Notes: a model not told the origin generated them from the sequence alone. A stretch of DNA of 64,000 bases from Caldifermentibacillus hisashii (GCF_027568575.1 NZ_JANUVP010000014.1), one strand, 5' to 3'; counted from the stretch's first letter, positions 55,593 through 64,000 are shown. Program-made: numbers and translations.

Positions 55593-56645
55593 ATGAATAT
55601 ATATCGCTATGAAGAAAATCCATTACTTACACCATTAGATGTAAAACCGTATCACGAAAATTTTGAGGTAGTTGGTGTCTTCAATGCCGGGGTTACAGAG
55701 TATAATGGGGAAACTATTCTTGTTTTAAGGGTTGCGGAACGTCCTATAAGTGAAAATCCGAACGTTGTCAAAACACCTGTATATAATGTAAATACAAAAA
55801 AACTCGATATTGTAGAATTCCACAAAGGAGATGGACGTTATGACTTTTCCGACTCTCGTACGATAACCAAAAGAGAATCAGGATGTTTTTCATATTTAAC
55901 ATCTTTATCTTATTTAAGATTAGCCAGGAGCAAAGATGGTCATCATTTTACTGTTGAGGATACACCATTTATTTATCCTTCAAACATACATGAAACTTTA
56001 GGTATTGAAGATCCTCGTGTAACAAAAATTGAGGATACTTATTATATTTATTTTAGTGCTGTTTCTCCGTTAGGTGTCGGGGAATCGATGGTATCGACAA
56101 AGGATTTTAAAACAATTAAACACCATGGGATGATTTTTAGCCCGGAAAACAAGGATGTTACGATTTTCCCAGAAAAAATCAATGGAAAATATTATGCTTT
56201 ACATCGTCCGGTACCAAAATCGACCGGTTCGCCACAAGTTTGGATTGCCGAATCTGAAAATCTGCTACATTGGGGGAATCACCAGTTTCTATTTGGATTG
56301 CGTGAAAATATGTGGGATAACGGTCGGATAGGTGCAGGAGCCGTTCCGATAAAAACGGATCGAGGATGGCTGGAATTGTATCATGGTGCCAATAAGGACG
56401 ATCGCTATTGTATGGGAGCTATTTTACTAGATTTAGATAACCCAACAAAAATCCTTGCTCGTTCTGAGGAACCTATCTTATCTCCGGAAGCACCATATGA
56501 AGTAGAAGGCTTCTTTGGCAATGTTGTTTTCTCTTGCGGTGCATTAGTGGAAGGTGATACGATTAAAATGTATTATGGTGTTGCCGACACATCGATCGCT
56601 TGTGCAGAATTTAGTATAAAAGAAGTTCTGGATTCTTTAAAATAG
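55593..56645 (+). CDS. GH130 family mannoside phosphorylase/hydrolase
   Basis: A 350-residue five-bladed propeller enzyme of GH130. Motifs: GVFNAGVTEYNGE, the acid of LGIEDPRVTKIEDTYYIYFS, ENKDVTIFPEKINGKYYALHRP, and GWLELYHGANKDD. Members phosphorolyse beta-1,4- or beta-1,2-mannosidic bonds to mannose 1-phosphate, some hydrolyse them. With the LacI regulator, importer and GH13 enzyme it should degrade a mannose-containing oligosaccharide in the cytoplasm. AAAGGAG precedes the ATG. Confidence 0.88.
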   Translation: MNIYRYEENPLLTPLDVKPYHENFEVVGVFNAGVTEYNGETILVLRVAERPISENPNVVKTPVYNVNTKKLDIVEFHKGDGRYDFSDSRTITKRESGCFSYLTSLSYLRLARSKDGHHFTVEDTPFIYPSNIHETLGIEDPRVTKIEDTYYIYFSAVSPLGVGESMVSTKDFKTIKHHGMIFSPENKDVTIFPEKINGKYYALHRPVPKSTGSPQVWIAESENLLHWGNHQFLFGLRENMWDNGRIGAGAVPIKTDRGWLELYHGANKDDRYCMGAILLDLDNPTKILARSEEPILSPEAPYEVEGFFGNVVFSCGALVEGDTIKMYYGVADTSIACAEFSIKEVLDSLK

Positions 56646-56658
56646 GAATGATTCTCAA

Positions 56659-56690
56659 GAGGCCAAGTGCAAATTTAGGCCTCCTTTTTT
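56659..56690 (+). terminator. Intrinsic terminator after the GH130 gene
   Basis: GAGGCC (56659-56664) and GGCCTC (56678-56683) with a T-rich tail close the operon. Confidence 0.8.
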
Positions 56691-56715
56691 ACGTTGATTA
56701 AGTTAAGTAAAGCCG

Positions 56716-56883
56716 CTATATTAACTTTCTAATAGAGTAAATAAAAGGACCTATCATTATTAAGCTACCTAACATGATTAGAAGAACAGCAGGCACCGCT
56801 GTAACTAATAACACTTTTACTATATAAAGCAGCTGTACCCCTAGTAATAAGCATATTAATCCAATGATAAAATACTTTAACAT
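56716..56883 (-). CDS. Small membrane protein, two helices
   Basis: A 55-residue hydrophobic protein on the minus strand starting MLKYFIIGLICLLLGVQLLY and ending with GPFIYSIRKLI. Two transmembrane helices are likely. GGAAGGA nine bases before the ATG supports translation. The function is unknown. Confidence 0.55.
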   Translation of the reverse strand: MLKYFIIGLICLLLGVQLLYIVKVLLVTAVPAVLLIMLGSLIMIGPFIYSIRKLI

Positions 56884-56909
56884 TGAAATCCTTCCTATAT
56901 GTTAGTAAA

Positions 56910-56999
56910 ATGTTTTGGCCGCTTGTCTTTGTAGGGGCTTTTTGGATTGGGCTGGTTTATCTTGTAGTTATAGTGATTAGGAAGTTTCTTAAAAGATAA
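56910..56999 (+). CDS. Possible tiny membrane peptide
   Basis: A 29-residue open frame starting MFWPLVFVGAFWIGLVYLVV and ending in a basic KFLKR tail, one transmembrane helix with a typical small-membrane-protein look. No ribosome binding site is visible, so this is only a candidate. Confidence 0.25.
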   Translation: MFWPLVFVGAFWIGLVYLVVIVIRKFLKR

Positions 57000-57048
57000 A
57001 GATTGCTAAAACATAGGATAAAAGATAAGAAGATACGGAGTTGATAAA

Positions 57049-57718
57049 GTGGGCAGGAATCGAGACTGGACGGAGGAAGAGGTTCGGTATCTGGAAGATA
57101 GGTGGGGGTCTGTTAATGTTAAAGGAATTGCCAAAGGACTCGATTGTTCCATTTATGCAGTTAAAAGCAAAGCAACTCAATTAGGACTTGGCGATCCACG
57201 TACATATTATGACGGAATCACTGTTCGCCAATTAAGTCTTGTCTACTATTCGACTGTGGATTCAAAGGTATAGGTTTCCAGTCAAACAGAAGCTGTTTGC
57301 GGTAAAAGAAAAAGTATATGTAATTGCATATGAGGATTTTTGGGAGTGGGCAGAAGAAAAACGAAGAGCCGATCAAATCAGCTGTCACAAAATCAAACCG
57401 TGGACAAAAGAAGATGATTAGAATTAATTAGAATGGTCTGCTCTTATCAATTTATGTATCCGGAAATTGCTAAATCATTGAACCAAACAGAAGGGGCCGT
57501 AAAACGAAGATTAAATGTGCTTGGCATTAAAGCAAGGCCAGTATGGTTAAATAATAATATCAAGTACACAGAGGAAGAAATTGAAAAATGATAGTTGATC
57601 TTTATCACAAAGGCTACGGCATAGAAGCCATTGCTGAACAAATCGGGAAAAGTGCTTAGGTATTCGAGGAAGATTAGAACGAATAGGTTATCATAAAAAA
57701 GTAAATAGACTTGCATAA
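57049..57718 (+). pseudogene. Decayed phage-type HTH DNA-binding protein gene
   Basis: Pieces in successive frames read like one protein: a Myb/SANT-like or sigma-like HTH (RDWTEEEVRYLEDRWGSVNV, GLDCSIYAVKSKATQLGLG), then RYRFPVKQKLFAVKEKVYVI with DFWEWAEEKRR, then EIAKSLNQTEGAVKRRLNVLG, then VDLYHKGYGIEAIAEQIGKS and LGIRGRLERIGYHKK. At least three frame changes or stops break it (near 57240, 57420, 57590 and 57658). GGAGTTGATAAAGTG near the start may be its former ribosome binding site. Confidence 0.65.
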
Positions 57719-57729
57719 TGAAAAGTCTA

Positions 57730-57759
57730 AAATAAATGACATACAAATAAATGACATAC
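57730..57759 (+). repeat. 15-bp tandem duplication
   Basis: AAATAAATGACATAC occurs twice head to tail in the toxin leader region. Confidence 0.8.
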
Positions 57760-57848
57760 AACTACATAGCAGGGTGGGCAGTGGCCGCGATCTTTCTTTG
57801 AACGGAGGTGGTGTTTTAAAAACTTCCTTCGAGGGGAGGTGGCCACTG

Positions 57849-57950
57849 GTGGTAACATACGAAGCACTAAACTTGATGTTAGCTTTCGGAATGTTTGTTC
57901 TAACATTTTTATCGGTTTTAGTGGCTATTTTTTCCAACAAAAAGAAATAA
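57849..57950 (+). CDS. Putative holin-like type I toxin peptide
   Basis: A 33-residue membrane peptide starting MVTYEALNLMLAFGMFVLTF and ending IFSNKKK. It fits the family of putative holin-like toxins related to TxpA/BsrG peptides: short N-terminus, one helix, lysine tail. GGGGAGGTGG (57833-57842) precedes the GTG at 57849. A longer frame from 57711 crosses a tandem repeat and is not the gene. An upstream CAGTGGCC (57779-57786) can pair with GGCCACTG (57840-57847) next to the ribosome binding site. Confidence 0.75.
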   Translation: MVTYEALNLMLAFGMFVLTFLSVLVAIFSNKKK

Positions 57951-58089
57951 CACCACCCCTGCACGGCCAAGTGTTAAAGGGTAGGGCTTTTTCCTGATCC
58001 AACGACACACGGTCACTGTACTTCTAGCAGTGTGGTTGTATACCCTGGGCGCTAATGTTTTATTAGCGTCCTTTTTAATATTTATCTCT
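57951..58089 (-). ncRNA. Predicted antisense antitoxin RNA of the holin-like toxin
   Basis: A minus-strand promoter (58096-58123) should start RNA near 58089 and run toward the toxin gene, overlapping the toxin mRNA 3' part, as RatA does for TxpA. The 3' end is not clear, so the left boundary is a guess. No sequence family match could be tested. Confidence 0.45.
58048..58076 (+). terminator. Terminator of the toxin mRNA
   Basis: CGCTAAT (58050-58056) pairs with ATTAGCG (58062-58068), followed by TCCTTTTTAAT. Confidence 0.65.
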
Positions 58090-58095
58090 ATTTTC

Positions 58096-58123
58096 ATTAT
58101 ATACTAAAAAGTGATTTTTACAA
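58096..58123 (-). promoter_or_regulatory. Minus-strand promoter facing the toxin
   Basis: On the minus strand TTGTAA and TATAAT are separated by 16 bases (plus-strand TTACAA at 58118-58123 and ATTATA at 58096-58101). Confidence 0.6.
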
Positions 58124-58273
58124 CCAAATTTACATAGAAAATAATACACAAACTATTTTTATTAAAAGTAGCCGCATTTTGGCTGTTTTTTGTTTGTTTA
58201 CGCTTGTATAGAATAGCGAATTATTCATGAGTAATAGATTAGAGAGGGAAAGAATGCGAAGGGAGGATAATAA

Positions 58274-58492
58274 ATGGGTGAGATCATTGTTAATGGTTCA
58301 ATGTCGATTAATGGAATGCTAACCGTTACTCGTACGCTCGTTGAAGCAGAAGACCAACACGCAATTGTTGTAGAAGGCGTATTAAAAACAGAAGCTTATA
58401 TTGAAGAAATTGAAGATATACAAACGGAACTTTACTGTACTGGGCGTCCAAGTCATTCAAGAATCTTTTGGGTCAGAAGAAAAGGATATTAG
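58274..58492 (+). CDS. Small unknown protein
   Basis: A 72-residue protein that I do not recognise; acidic middle (VEAEDQHAIVVEGVLKTEAY, IEEIEDIQTELYCTG) and basic end. GGGAGG about nine bases before the ATG supports translation. It lies with another small gene after the toxin locus and next to a decayed phage-type gene, so a prophage relic is possible. Confidence 0.5.
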   Translation: MGEIIVNGSMSINGMLTVTRTLVEAEDQHAIVVEGVLKTEAYIEEIEDIQTELYCTGRPSHSRIFWVRRKGY

Positions 58493-58546
58493 TTATGCAT
58501 TTCGAGCCGAAAGCCTATTAATTTAACCGTAAAAGGAGGCGAGAGC

Positions 58547-58765
58547 ATGAGCGATGAACGGAGCGAACTAGATTCTTTAGAAGAACTGGTGGATATTGCG
58601 GCAGAAGAAATATCGCAAGCTGTTATGAATAGAGAGAATTTGAAGCCGGGATCAAAATTTATGGGGGTATTCGGAGATCGGCCTCGAAGCAAAAAAAGCT
58701 ACAATGACGATGTTGTCAACAAAGACAGGCATGTATGCAAAAATCCCAATTATTTGCAAAGCTGA
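58547..58765 (+). CDS. Small unknown protein
   Basis: A 72-residue hydrophilic protein (SDERSELDSLEELVDIAAEE at the start, then GSKFMGVFGDRPRSKKSYND). Strong AAAGGAGG before the ATG. Function unknown; 54 bases after the previous small gene, so possibly co-transcribed. The following 58766-59220 has no gene; AAGGAGAG near 59097 is not followed by a frame. Confidence 0.5.
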   Translation: MSDERSELDSLEELVDIAAEEISQAVMNRENLKPGSKFMGVFGDRPRSKKSYNDDVVNKDRHVCKNPNYLQS

Positions 58766-59220
58766 CAGTTGCCTATATGCAGAAACTTGTCCGCTTCTTG
58801 CATATGACTGGGCACTTGTACACACTTTATTTTGAAAATGCTAAAATTTTTATCAGAAAACATTGCAATTAGAAATAGGTAAAGAGTTACTTTAATTTAT
58901 AAGGGGAGTTTTAAGTAATTTTGATTTCTATGTATATTAGATTTTTAGATGAAATTATCGGAAATAATCACCCAAAAAAACCTATTTTTCTAAAGGATTT
59001 TAACGAAAAACATAGAATAAATTAAATAGTGTAACTAAAAACAGAAGGAGTGAATGGAAAGTATTGTTTATCTTTTTTAAGGCAAATCAATAATTAAGGA
59101 GAGCACCAGAATCGTTATCTCAGTAGATGATGCTTTCAACATAAGACCACTGTTTTATAACAACTTTGATTTGCATATATAGAAGATTAATTTTTTAATA
59201 GGGCATTGGGGGATATGTTC

Positions 59221-60633
59221 ATGAAAAAAAGAATAAAACAATTCATTACTACAATTTTGTCTGTTCTTTTGGTTATTTCATTTGTCTTACCACATCAAAC
59301 ATTAGCTGCTAATTTTGAAAAGCCAATATTAAATTATGTTGCTTTAGGGGATTCCTTGGCAGCGGGATATTTAAATGACAAATCAAGAGGAAGGGGTTAT
59401 CCTGAATTCATTAAGGAGAGAATTGAAAGCGGTTCCTCTTATTTAGTTGACTTGCAGAACTTCGGGATTGGCGGATATAGAACAACTCATGTGCTGGATG
59501 ACCTGATAAATCCACAAAGCCCAAAATATCAGCAAGTAAGAGAGGCTATAAAACAAGCAGACATTATTACCTATGATGCAGGGGCAAATGATGTTTTAGG
59601 GGTAATTGGGGATGTAACGAAATTCAACCCGAATGACTCGGAATTAATGAAACAGATTCAAGCTGCAATGATTACAGTTGGAGCCAATATTGATGTAACG
59701 TTGAAAGAAATTAGAAAAATTAATCCGGATGCACAAGTTTATATAATGGGTTACTACAACGCCTTACACTTTTTACCAAATATACAGGATGCTGTCCTCT
59801 ATTTAATCGGTGAATTAAATAAAGTTATAGACACAGTGGCTTTTTATAACGGAGCGACCTTTGTACCAACTTTTGAGATTTTCAATGGTAAATACCAAGA
59901 ATACTTACCAAATCCGGACATTCATCCTACAGAAGCAGGCTATCAAGCAATTGCAGGACAGTTTGCTAATTTTATCATCCCTAATTTACCGATTGTTTGG
60001 ATATTTGGAGAGGGAACACCGAGCGATGAAATAGGACACCCAAGAGATAAATACCTAGATATCAAAAACTGGGTTGTATATGAAAAAGTAGATCTAGTTT
60101 GGCAAAAAAGCTATGATCTTAAAGAATACGAAGGGGAACAACTTGTCGGACAAGGAGCCCCAAAAGTCGATTATGGAAAGATAGGTGATTTCTATTTTGA
60201 TCAAAACACCAATATTCTTTACGTGAAAGTCGATGAACTGTTTTGGCTGGAAATAGGTAAATCTGATCCTATTGATGATAATGATGGCGGTCAAAATGGT
60301 GAACAGCCGGGTGATTCGGGTACAGGAAGTGGTGGCGACCAAACAGGACCTCAAAATAATGAAAAGGACGGCAGTCAAAACACTGGCAGCAATCAAGGAG
60401 AAAATTTGAATTCCGGTAATAGCGGCACAACAGGGGAGAAACTTGAACAAATGAACAACAAAGCAAATACAACGAACACCGTAAAAACGGCTGGAAATAA
60501 CCAGAGATTGAAACTACCAAACACAGCAACAAATAATGGCCTATTCCTGCTAATTGGTATGTTCACGATTACCATAGCCGGCGTTTCTTATCTTATGTAT
60601 TTCAGGAGAATTAAGCGGGAAGGTTTTGAATAA
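59221..60633 (+). CDS. Cell-wall-anchored SGNH/GDSL hydrolase with LPNTA sorting signal
   Basis: A 470-residue secreted protein. A signal peptide (ITTILSVLLVISFVLPHQTLA) precedes an SGNH lipase/esterase domain (residues about 35-260): the nucleophile Ser in YVALGDSLAAGY, Gly in FGIGGYRT, Asn in DAGANDVLG, and Asp/His in NPDIHPTEAGYQ. A linker rich in Gly, Asn and Gln (about 360-430) leads to LPNTATNNG, a hydrophobic helix and the basic tail YFRRIKREGFE, a sortase signal. LPNTA is the motif of class D-type sortases. The ATG at 59221 is preferred over a TTG at 59206. Confidence 0.86.
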   Translation: MKKRIKQFITTILSVLLVISFVLPHQTLAANFEKPILNYVALGDSLAAGYLNDKSRGRGYPEFIKERIESGSSYLVDLQNFGIGGYRTTHVLDDLINPQSPKYQQVREAIKQADIITYDAGANDVLGVIGDVTKFNPNDSELMKQIQAAMITVGANIDVTLKEIRKINPDAQVYIMGYYNALHFLPNIQDAVLYLIGELNKVIDTVAFYNGATFVPTFEIFNGKYQEYLPNPDIHPTEAGYQAIAGQFANFIIPNLPIVWIFGEGTPSDEIGHPRDKYLDIKNWVVYEKVDLVWQKSYDLKEYEGEQLVGQGAPKVDYGKIGDFYFDQNTNILYVKVDELFWLEIGKSDPIDDNDGGQNGEQPGDSGTGSGGDQTGPQNNEKDGSQNTGSNQGENLNSGNSGTTGEKLEQMNNKANTTNTVKTAGNNQRLKLPNTATNNGLFLLIGMFTITIAGVSYLMYFRRIKREGFE

Positions 60634-60810
60634 TGCTGAAAAGGGCATGTCTATCCAAAAGTAGTATTTATGTAGTACGTTCTTAAGGACCTTATATCCA
60701 TTTTAATGAAATGTTAAATCTTTGAAACGCATTTTTAATTTCTATGTAACTGTAATCCCTCTATTTCTATGTTAAAGTTCATATGTAGCCTACAAGGAGG
60801 GAATTACAAA

Positions 60811-61752
60811 ATGAAAAAATTAGTCGTTACCGTTGCTGCAGCGATTGCTAGTGCGGGTCTATGGACATCGGCTGTTTCTGCAGAAGAAATTGTCGTGCAG
60901 AATGGTGACAATCTCTGGAATCTTGCAAGAGAACATCAGACAACCGTAAATAATCTAATAAAATTTAATAATTTACAATCTTACACTATCCATCCTGGCC
61001 AAGTGTTGCAAACGGAATTCGTACATACTGTCGTCAAAGGTGAATCACTTTGGGCGATTGCACAACACTATGGCATTACCGTAGATGAATTAAAAGAATC
61101 CAATCACTTAACATCCGACTTAATCTTGATTGGTCAAGTTTTAACGATCCCCGGGGTACATGCAGATGAAGTAGCTTTGTCAGGTGCAAATGGACAATCT
61201 AGTAGTCAGCCTGCACGACAAATTATAACAGGGGATGAACAGGCGAAAGAAAATTCGAATGAATCGGCAGAAAATCCGGCTACAGAACTTACTGAGCAAC
61301 CGGCAGCTGCAGAACAACCGGCATCAGAGGAACCAAGTGAGGGGGAAGTTCCCGCTCCTGCACAAAAACAAACCGAACAACAAACGACACCAGCACAGCC
61401 TGCAGAAGTAAGTGAAGAGCCAGCAACTGAAGAAGTAACAACTCAACAAGAAGCACAACCCGGTAAAACGATAACTGTCACTTCGACCGGGTATACAGTT
61501 GAAAGTGCGGGTGGATCTGGAATTACCGCAACAGGAATTGACTTAAATAAAAACCCGAATGCGAAAGTCATTTCCGTTGATCCAAAAGTAATACCGCTTG
61601 GCAGTAAAGTTTATGTAGAAGGCTACGGGGAAGCCATTGCAGCAGATACGGGCGGCGCGATTAAAGGGAATAAGATCGACATTTACTTCCCAACCAGAGA
61701 GCAAGCGATAAACTGGGGCGTACGTAACGTCAATATTACGATTCAAGAATAA
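60811..61752 (+). CDS. Secreted LysM and 3D-domain cell-wall protein (YocH-like)
   Basis: A 313-residue secreted protein. Signal peptide (LVVTVAAAIASAGLWTSAVSA), two LysM domains (about 28-72 and 76-120: VQNGDNLWNLAREHQTT and VVKGESLWAIAQHYGIT), an acidic Pro/Glu/Gln linker (about 140-225), and a C-terminal 3D domain with three Asp (VDPKVIPLGSKVYV, AADTGGAIKGNKIDIYF). YocH-like proteins are peptidoglycan hydrolases. AAGGAGG precedes the ATG at 60811. TGTAAC, TGTAAT and TGTTAA words upstream (60745-60775) recall WalR half-sites but without the standard spacing. Confidence 0.93.
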   Translation: MKKLVVTVAAAIASAGLWTSAVSAEEIVVQNGDNLWNLAREHQTTVNNLIKFNNLQSYTIHPGQVLQTEFVHTVVKGESLWAIAQHYGITVDELKESNHLTSDLILIGQVLTIPGVHADEVALSGANGQSSSQPARQIITGDEQAKENSNESAENPATELTEQPAAAEQPASEEPSEGEVPAPAQKQTEQQTTPAQPAEVSEEPATEEVTTQQEAQPGKTITVTSTGYTVESAGGSGITATGIDLNKNPNAKVISVDPKVIPLGSKVYVEGYGEAIAADTGGAIKGNKIDIYFPTREQAINWGVRNVNITIQE

Positions 61753-61776
61753 AAACCCTAAAATAAGAAAGAAGAA

Positions 61777-61814
61777 AAACCCTGCAGGTAAGTATGTCTG
61801 CAGGGTTTAATTTA
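61777..61814 (+). terminator. Intrinsic terminator after the LysM-3D gene
   Basis: AAACCCTGCAG (61777-61787) and CTGCAGGGTTT (61798-61808) form a perfect 11-bp stem followed by AATTTATT. Confidence 0.85.
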
Positions 61815-61942
61815 TTAGAATCTTAATTAACGGCAATTTTACTGGAACGTTGAGTCATTTATGTCTTTTAGTATTGTAGCTTTAAGTCAACTTACATCTT
61901 ATTTATTGTTTGTCCGGTTTAAAATAAACCACATTTAGTGAA

Positions 61943-62160
61943 TACTATCACAAACATTAAGTATGAACAGTGAACCTGTGCTTAAAAACATCTCGGTTAA
62001 GTACATCCTTTTAGCCTAACACCTTCATAAAGATTGAGTATGAGTAGTGGGCGCGTGCTTAAAACTACCCCGATTAAGTGGAATACCTTTACAAACATTG
62101 ACTATGAACAGTGAATCCGTGCTTAAGGACCACTCCGGTTACGTTCAGCCCATTCAGTGA
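61943..62160 (+). repeat. Three imperfect copies of a 60-75 bp repeat
   Basis: Segments around 61949, 62022 and 62088 share TACAAACATT(A/G)A(G/C)TATGAACAGTG, then CGTGCTTAA and C-GGTTAAGT-like text. They lie in the gene-free region between the LysM-3D gene and the serine transporter. A further partial copy and a CAGCAAAACTGTCCCC stretch follow to 62266. Confidence 0.65.
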
Positions 62161-62266
62161 AAACCATCACAAAACTTCAGTAGTGATATTCTTTTTGGAC
62201 CACCACTGGACCAGCAAAACTGTCCCCGCGGACCATGAATAGTGAACTTGCCTCTCTGGACCACGA

Positions 62267-63595
62267 TTAGAAGAATGCTTTAATACTTGATAGAACGACT
62301 AGTATGCCAAGAATAATAACAAATGCGTTGCTCAAATAATTTTTTCTGTATTTAGCCAGTGCAGGCACTTTATAGATTGCATACATTGGTAATAGGAACA
62401 AAATTAGCGCAATTAGTGGTGCATTAATCATATCAATGAGATCAAGAATACTTGGGTTTGCATAAGCAACTATCCAACAAGTCACAATCATAAAGCCGAT
62501 GATGATATTCTTTACTGTTTTATTATTTAATTTTTTTCCGCGAGATTTAGCAAACTCTTTAATAATGTCTTCCATACCTTCATATGCTCCTACATAGTGA
62601 CCAAGGAAGGACTTTGTTATGGCAACGATCGCAACGATAGGAGCCGCCATTGCAAATAGAGGCATACTATATTTATTAGCCAGAAATGAAAGGATTGGTA
62701 AGTTTTCTTCTTTTGCTAGTGCAAGGTCACCAGAAGTCACACTCAAAACACAACTATAAACAAAGAACAAAACAACTAAAATCGTCATGATATAACAAAA
62801 CTTTTGAATCTGAGCACATTTGCGGTCAACATTTTCCATTCCATAGGTTTCCCGTTGCTTAATAACAAAGGTAGATATCATAGGAGAATGGTTAAACGAG
62901 AATACAATAATTGGAAGAATAAACCAACATATTTTTAAAATGTCAACAAAGCCTGCTCCTCCATCGGCATTTGCAAAATTACCAGCTAAACTTAAATTTG
63001 AAAGATCCCATTGTGGAATCAAATATAAAGCTAGGAACACAAGACAGGCTATAAATGGATATACAAGCCAGCTCATGACTTTTACCGTAACATCATGACC
63101 AAAATTCACGATAAAGATAAGACCGAGCACCAAAATAAGTGATAGTATAATTCTAGGTGGTGCTTGCATGTTCAATTGATGCTCAATGAAACTACTTGCA
63201 GTATTGGTTAAAGAAACTGCGTACATCAGTAATATTGCATAAATCGAAAAGAAATAGACGATATCAAAAGCTGTACTTGCTTTAGTTCCAAAATACTCCC
63301 TAACTGTTGCTGTAATACCCTCACCGGCAGATTTAGAAGAGTAGATCATTTTAGCCATCGCCCTGTGTGAAAAGTACATGACAGGGAATGCCAGTACAGT
63401 AATTAAAAGTAAAGATAATATACCTCCTGCTCCGGCATTAATTGGTAAAAAGAGGACACCTGCCCCAATTGCTGTTCCAAAAAGACTCATTGCCCAAGTG
63501 GTATCTTGCATATGCCATTTATTCGGGTCTTTATATTGATGAAGTTCTTCTGTAGTATGTTCAAATTCCTGTACTTTAGCTGCATTTTGACTCAT
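62267..63595 (-). CDS. HAAAP-family serine/threonine transporter (SdaC-like)
   Basis: A membrane protein of about 442 residues with around eleven helices, of the hydroxy/aromatic amino acid permease family. GTAIGAGVLFLPINAGAGG in the first helix and IIVFSFNHSPMISTFV are typical of SdaC/TdcC. It imports L-serine with protons. It lies 86 bases after the L-serine dehydratase alpha gene on the same strand, supporting serine as substrate. AAGGAGG fits the ATG at 63595 better than that at 63601. Confidence 0.92.
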   Translation of the reverse strand: MSQNAAKVQEFEHTTEELHQYKDPNKWHMQDTTWAMSLFGTAIGAGVLFLPINAGAGGILSLLLITVLAFPVMYFSHRAMAKMIYSSKSAGEGITATVREYFGTKASTAFDIVYFFSIYAILLMYAVSLTNTASSFIEHQLNMQAPPRIILSLILVLGLIFIVNFGHDVTVKVMSWLVYPFIACLVFLALYLIPQWDLSNLSLAGNFANADGGAGFVDILKICWFILPIIVFSFNHSPMISTFVIKQRETYGMENVDRKCAQIQKFCYIMTILVVLFFVYSCVLSVTSGDLALAKEENLPILSFLANKYSMPLFAMAAPIVAIVAITKSFLGHYVGAYEGMEDIIKEFAKSRGKKLNNKTVKNIIIGFMIVTCWIVAYANPSILDLIDMINAPLIALILFLLPMYAIYKVPALAKYRKNYLSNAFVIILGILVVLSSIKAFF

Positions 63596-63686
63596 TTTCA
63601 TTTCCTCCTTGTGAGGTAGTATTTTTAATATTGTTCATAGATTCACAATCCACTAAAAACATTTTTTAAAAAAGTTTAAAATCCTA

Positions 63687-64000
63687 TTATTCCTTTCCTA
63701 GAATTTTGTTTCTAATCGCAATTCCTGTCGGTGTTTCTGCAACCCCACCTAAGCCAGTTTCTCTTAACTCCCGAGGCATTTGTCTACCTACTCTATACAT
63801 TGCATCAATTACTTCATCAGCATCTATCAGGTTGTTTACACCGGCTAATGCCAGATCTGCTGCCACTAATGCATTCGCCGTTCCAACAGCATTTCTTTTT
63901 ACACAAGGAATCTCTACCAAACCTGCGACTGGATCACAAACTAAACCGAGTAAATTTTGTAGTGCGGTTGAGAACGCATGGGCTGATTGCTCTGGTGTTC
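63687..64000 (-). CDS. sdaAA: L-serine dehydratase, iron-sulfur dependent, alpha subunit (3' part)
   Basis: The frame is open to the window edge. It encodes the C-terminal part of SdaAA: QSAHAFSTALQNLLGLVCDP, then VAGLVEIPCVKRNAVGTANA, with Cys residues of the [4Fe-4S] cluster, and GGVAETPTGIAIRNKILGK at the end. The enzyme deaminates serine to pyruvate. The 5' part is beyond the window. Confidence 0.93.
   Translation of the reverse strand, partial: TPEQSAHAFSTALQNLLGLVCDPVAGLVEIPCVKRNAVGTANALVAADLALAGVNNLIDADEVIDAMYRVGRQMPRELRETGLGGVAETPTGIAIRNKILGKE

Noticed and set aside
57711..57848. Longer version of the holin-like toxin
   Set aside because: The extra N-terminus is encoded by a tandem 15-bp repeat and leader hairpin; the known family starts at MVTYEAL and has its own ribosome binding site.
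60745..60790. WalR binding site before the LysM-3D gene
   Set aside because: TGTAAC-like half-sites occur but none has the standard five-base spacing between two good halves.

Overview
The window looks like a chromosome segment of a low-GC Bacillaceae bacterium. The reasons are strong AGGAGG-type ribosome binding sites, CcpA-type cre sites, Bacillus-style gene sets (pxpBCA-ycsG-ycsI, PRD-type PTS regulators, a YocH-like LysM-3D protein, a holin-like type I toxin) and many small dispersed hairpin repeats. A moderately thermophilic genus such as Caldibacillus is a guess from general feel only. No rRNA or tRNA gene was found.

Layout. 1-864 is the trailer end of a CRISPR array, with its leader and cas genes outside the window. 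1026-8823 holds a HAD phosphatase, a small sigma-70 factor, a minus-strand sugar operon (lipoprotein SBP, two permeases, a GH172/DUF2961 enzyme, a ROK fructokinase) and an XRE regulator. 8824-13514 is an accessory stretch with a lactonase remnant, an EIIA-Glc protein, a scrambled transposase remnant, DnaA-box-like sites and an overlapping trio of unknown genes. 13515-16475 is pntAB. 16476-20516 contains repeats, a MITE-like element, a tnpB element with a divergent ribbon-helix-helix gene, and a macro-domain DarG-like antitoxin with a broken darT. Then come a dicarboxylate/glutamate symporter (minus) and the 5-oxoprolinase operon (22341-27133). 27522-28933 (minus) encodes an ART toxin, a small putative antitoxin and a SecB-like chaperone, which resembles the CmdTAC anti-phage arrangement.

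29288-56645 is a long carbohydrate region: a mannosylglycerate-type PTS and GH38 operon with two frameshifted genes; a PRD regulator with UlaB/UlaA-like PTS subunits and a transaldolase; a PRD-controlled cluster of SFCGS, DUF4312, DUF4311 and DUF4310 proteins with a glucosaminate-6-phosphate-lyase-like enzyme, a KDGP aldolase and an amidohydrolase; and a LacI-controlled ABC transporter operon with GH13, DUF1861 and GH130 proteins. Three cre-like sites lie upstream of these operons.

56646-64000 has small membrane genes, a decayed DNA-binding gene, a type I toxin locus with a candidate antisense promoter, two secreted cell-wall proteins, and at the edge a serine transporter followed by the 3' part of L-serine dehydratase alpha. 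The most interesting loci are the toxin-antitoxin-chaperone operon, the PTS-like membrane cluster of unknown mechanism, the unknown gene trio, the GH172 operon and the tnpB/RHH element.
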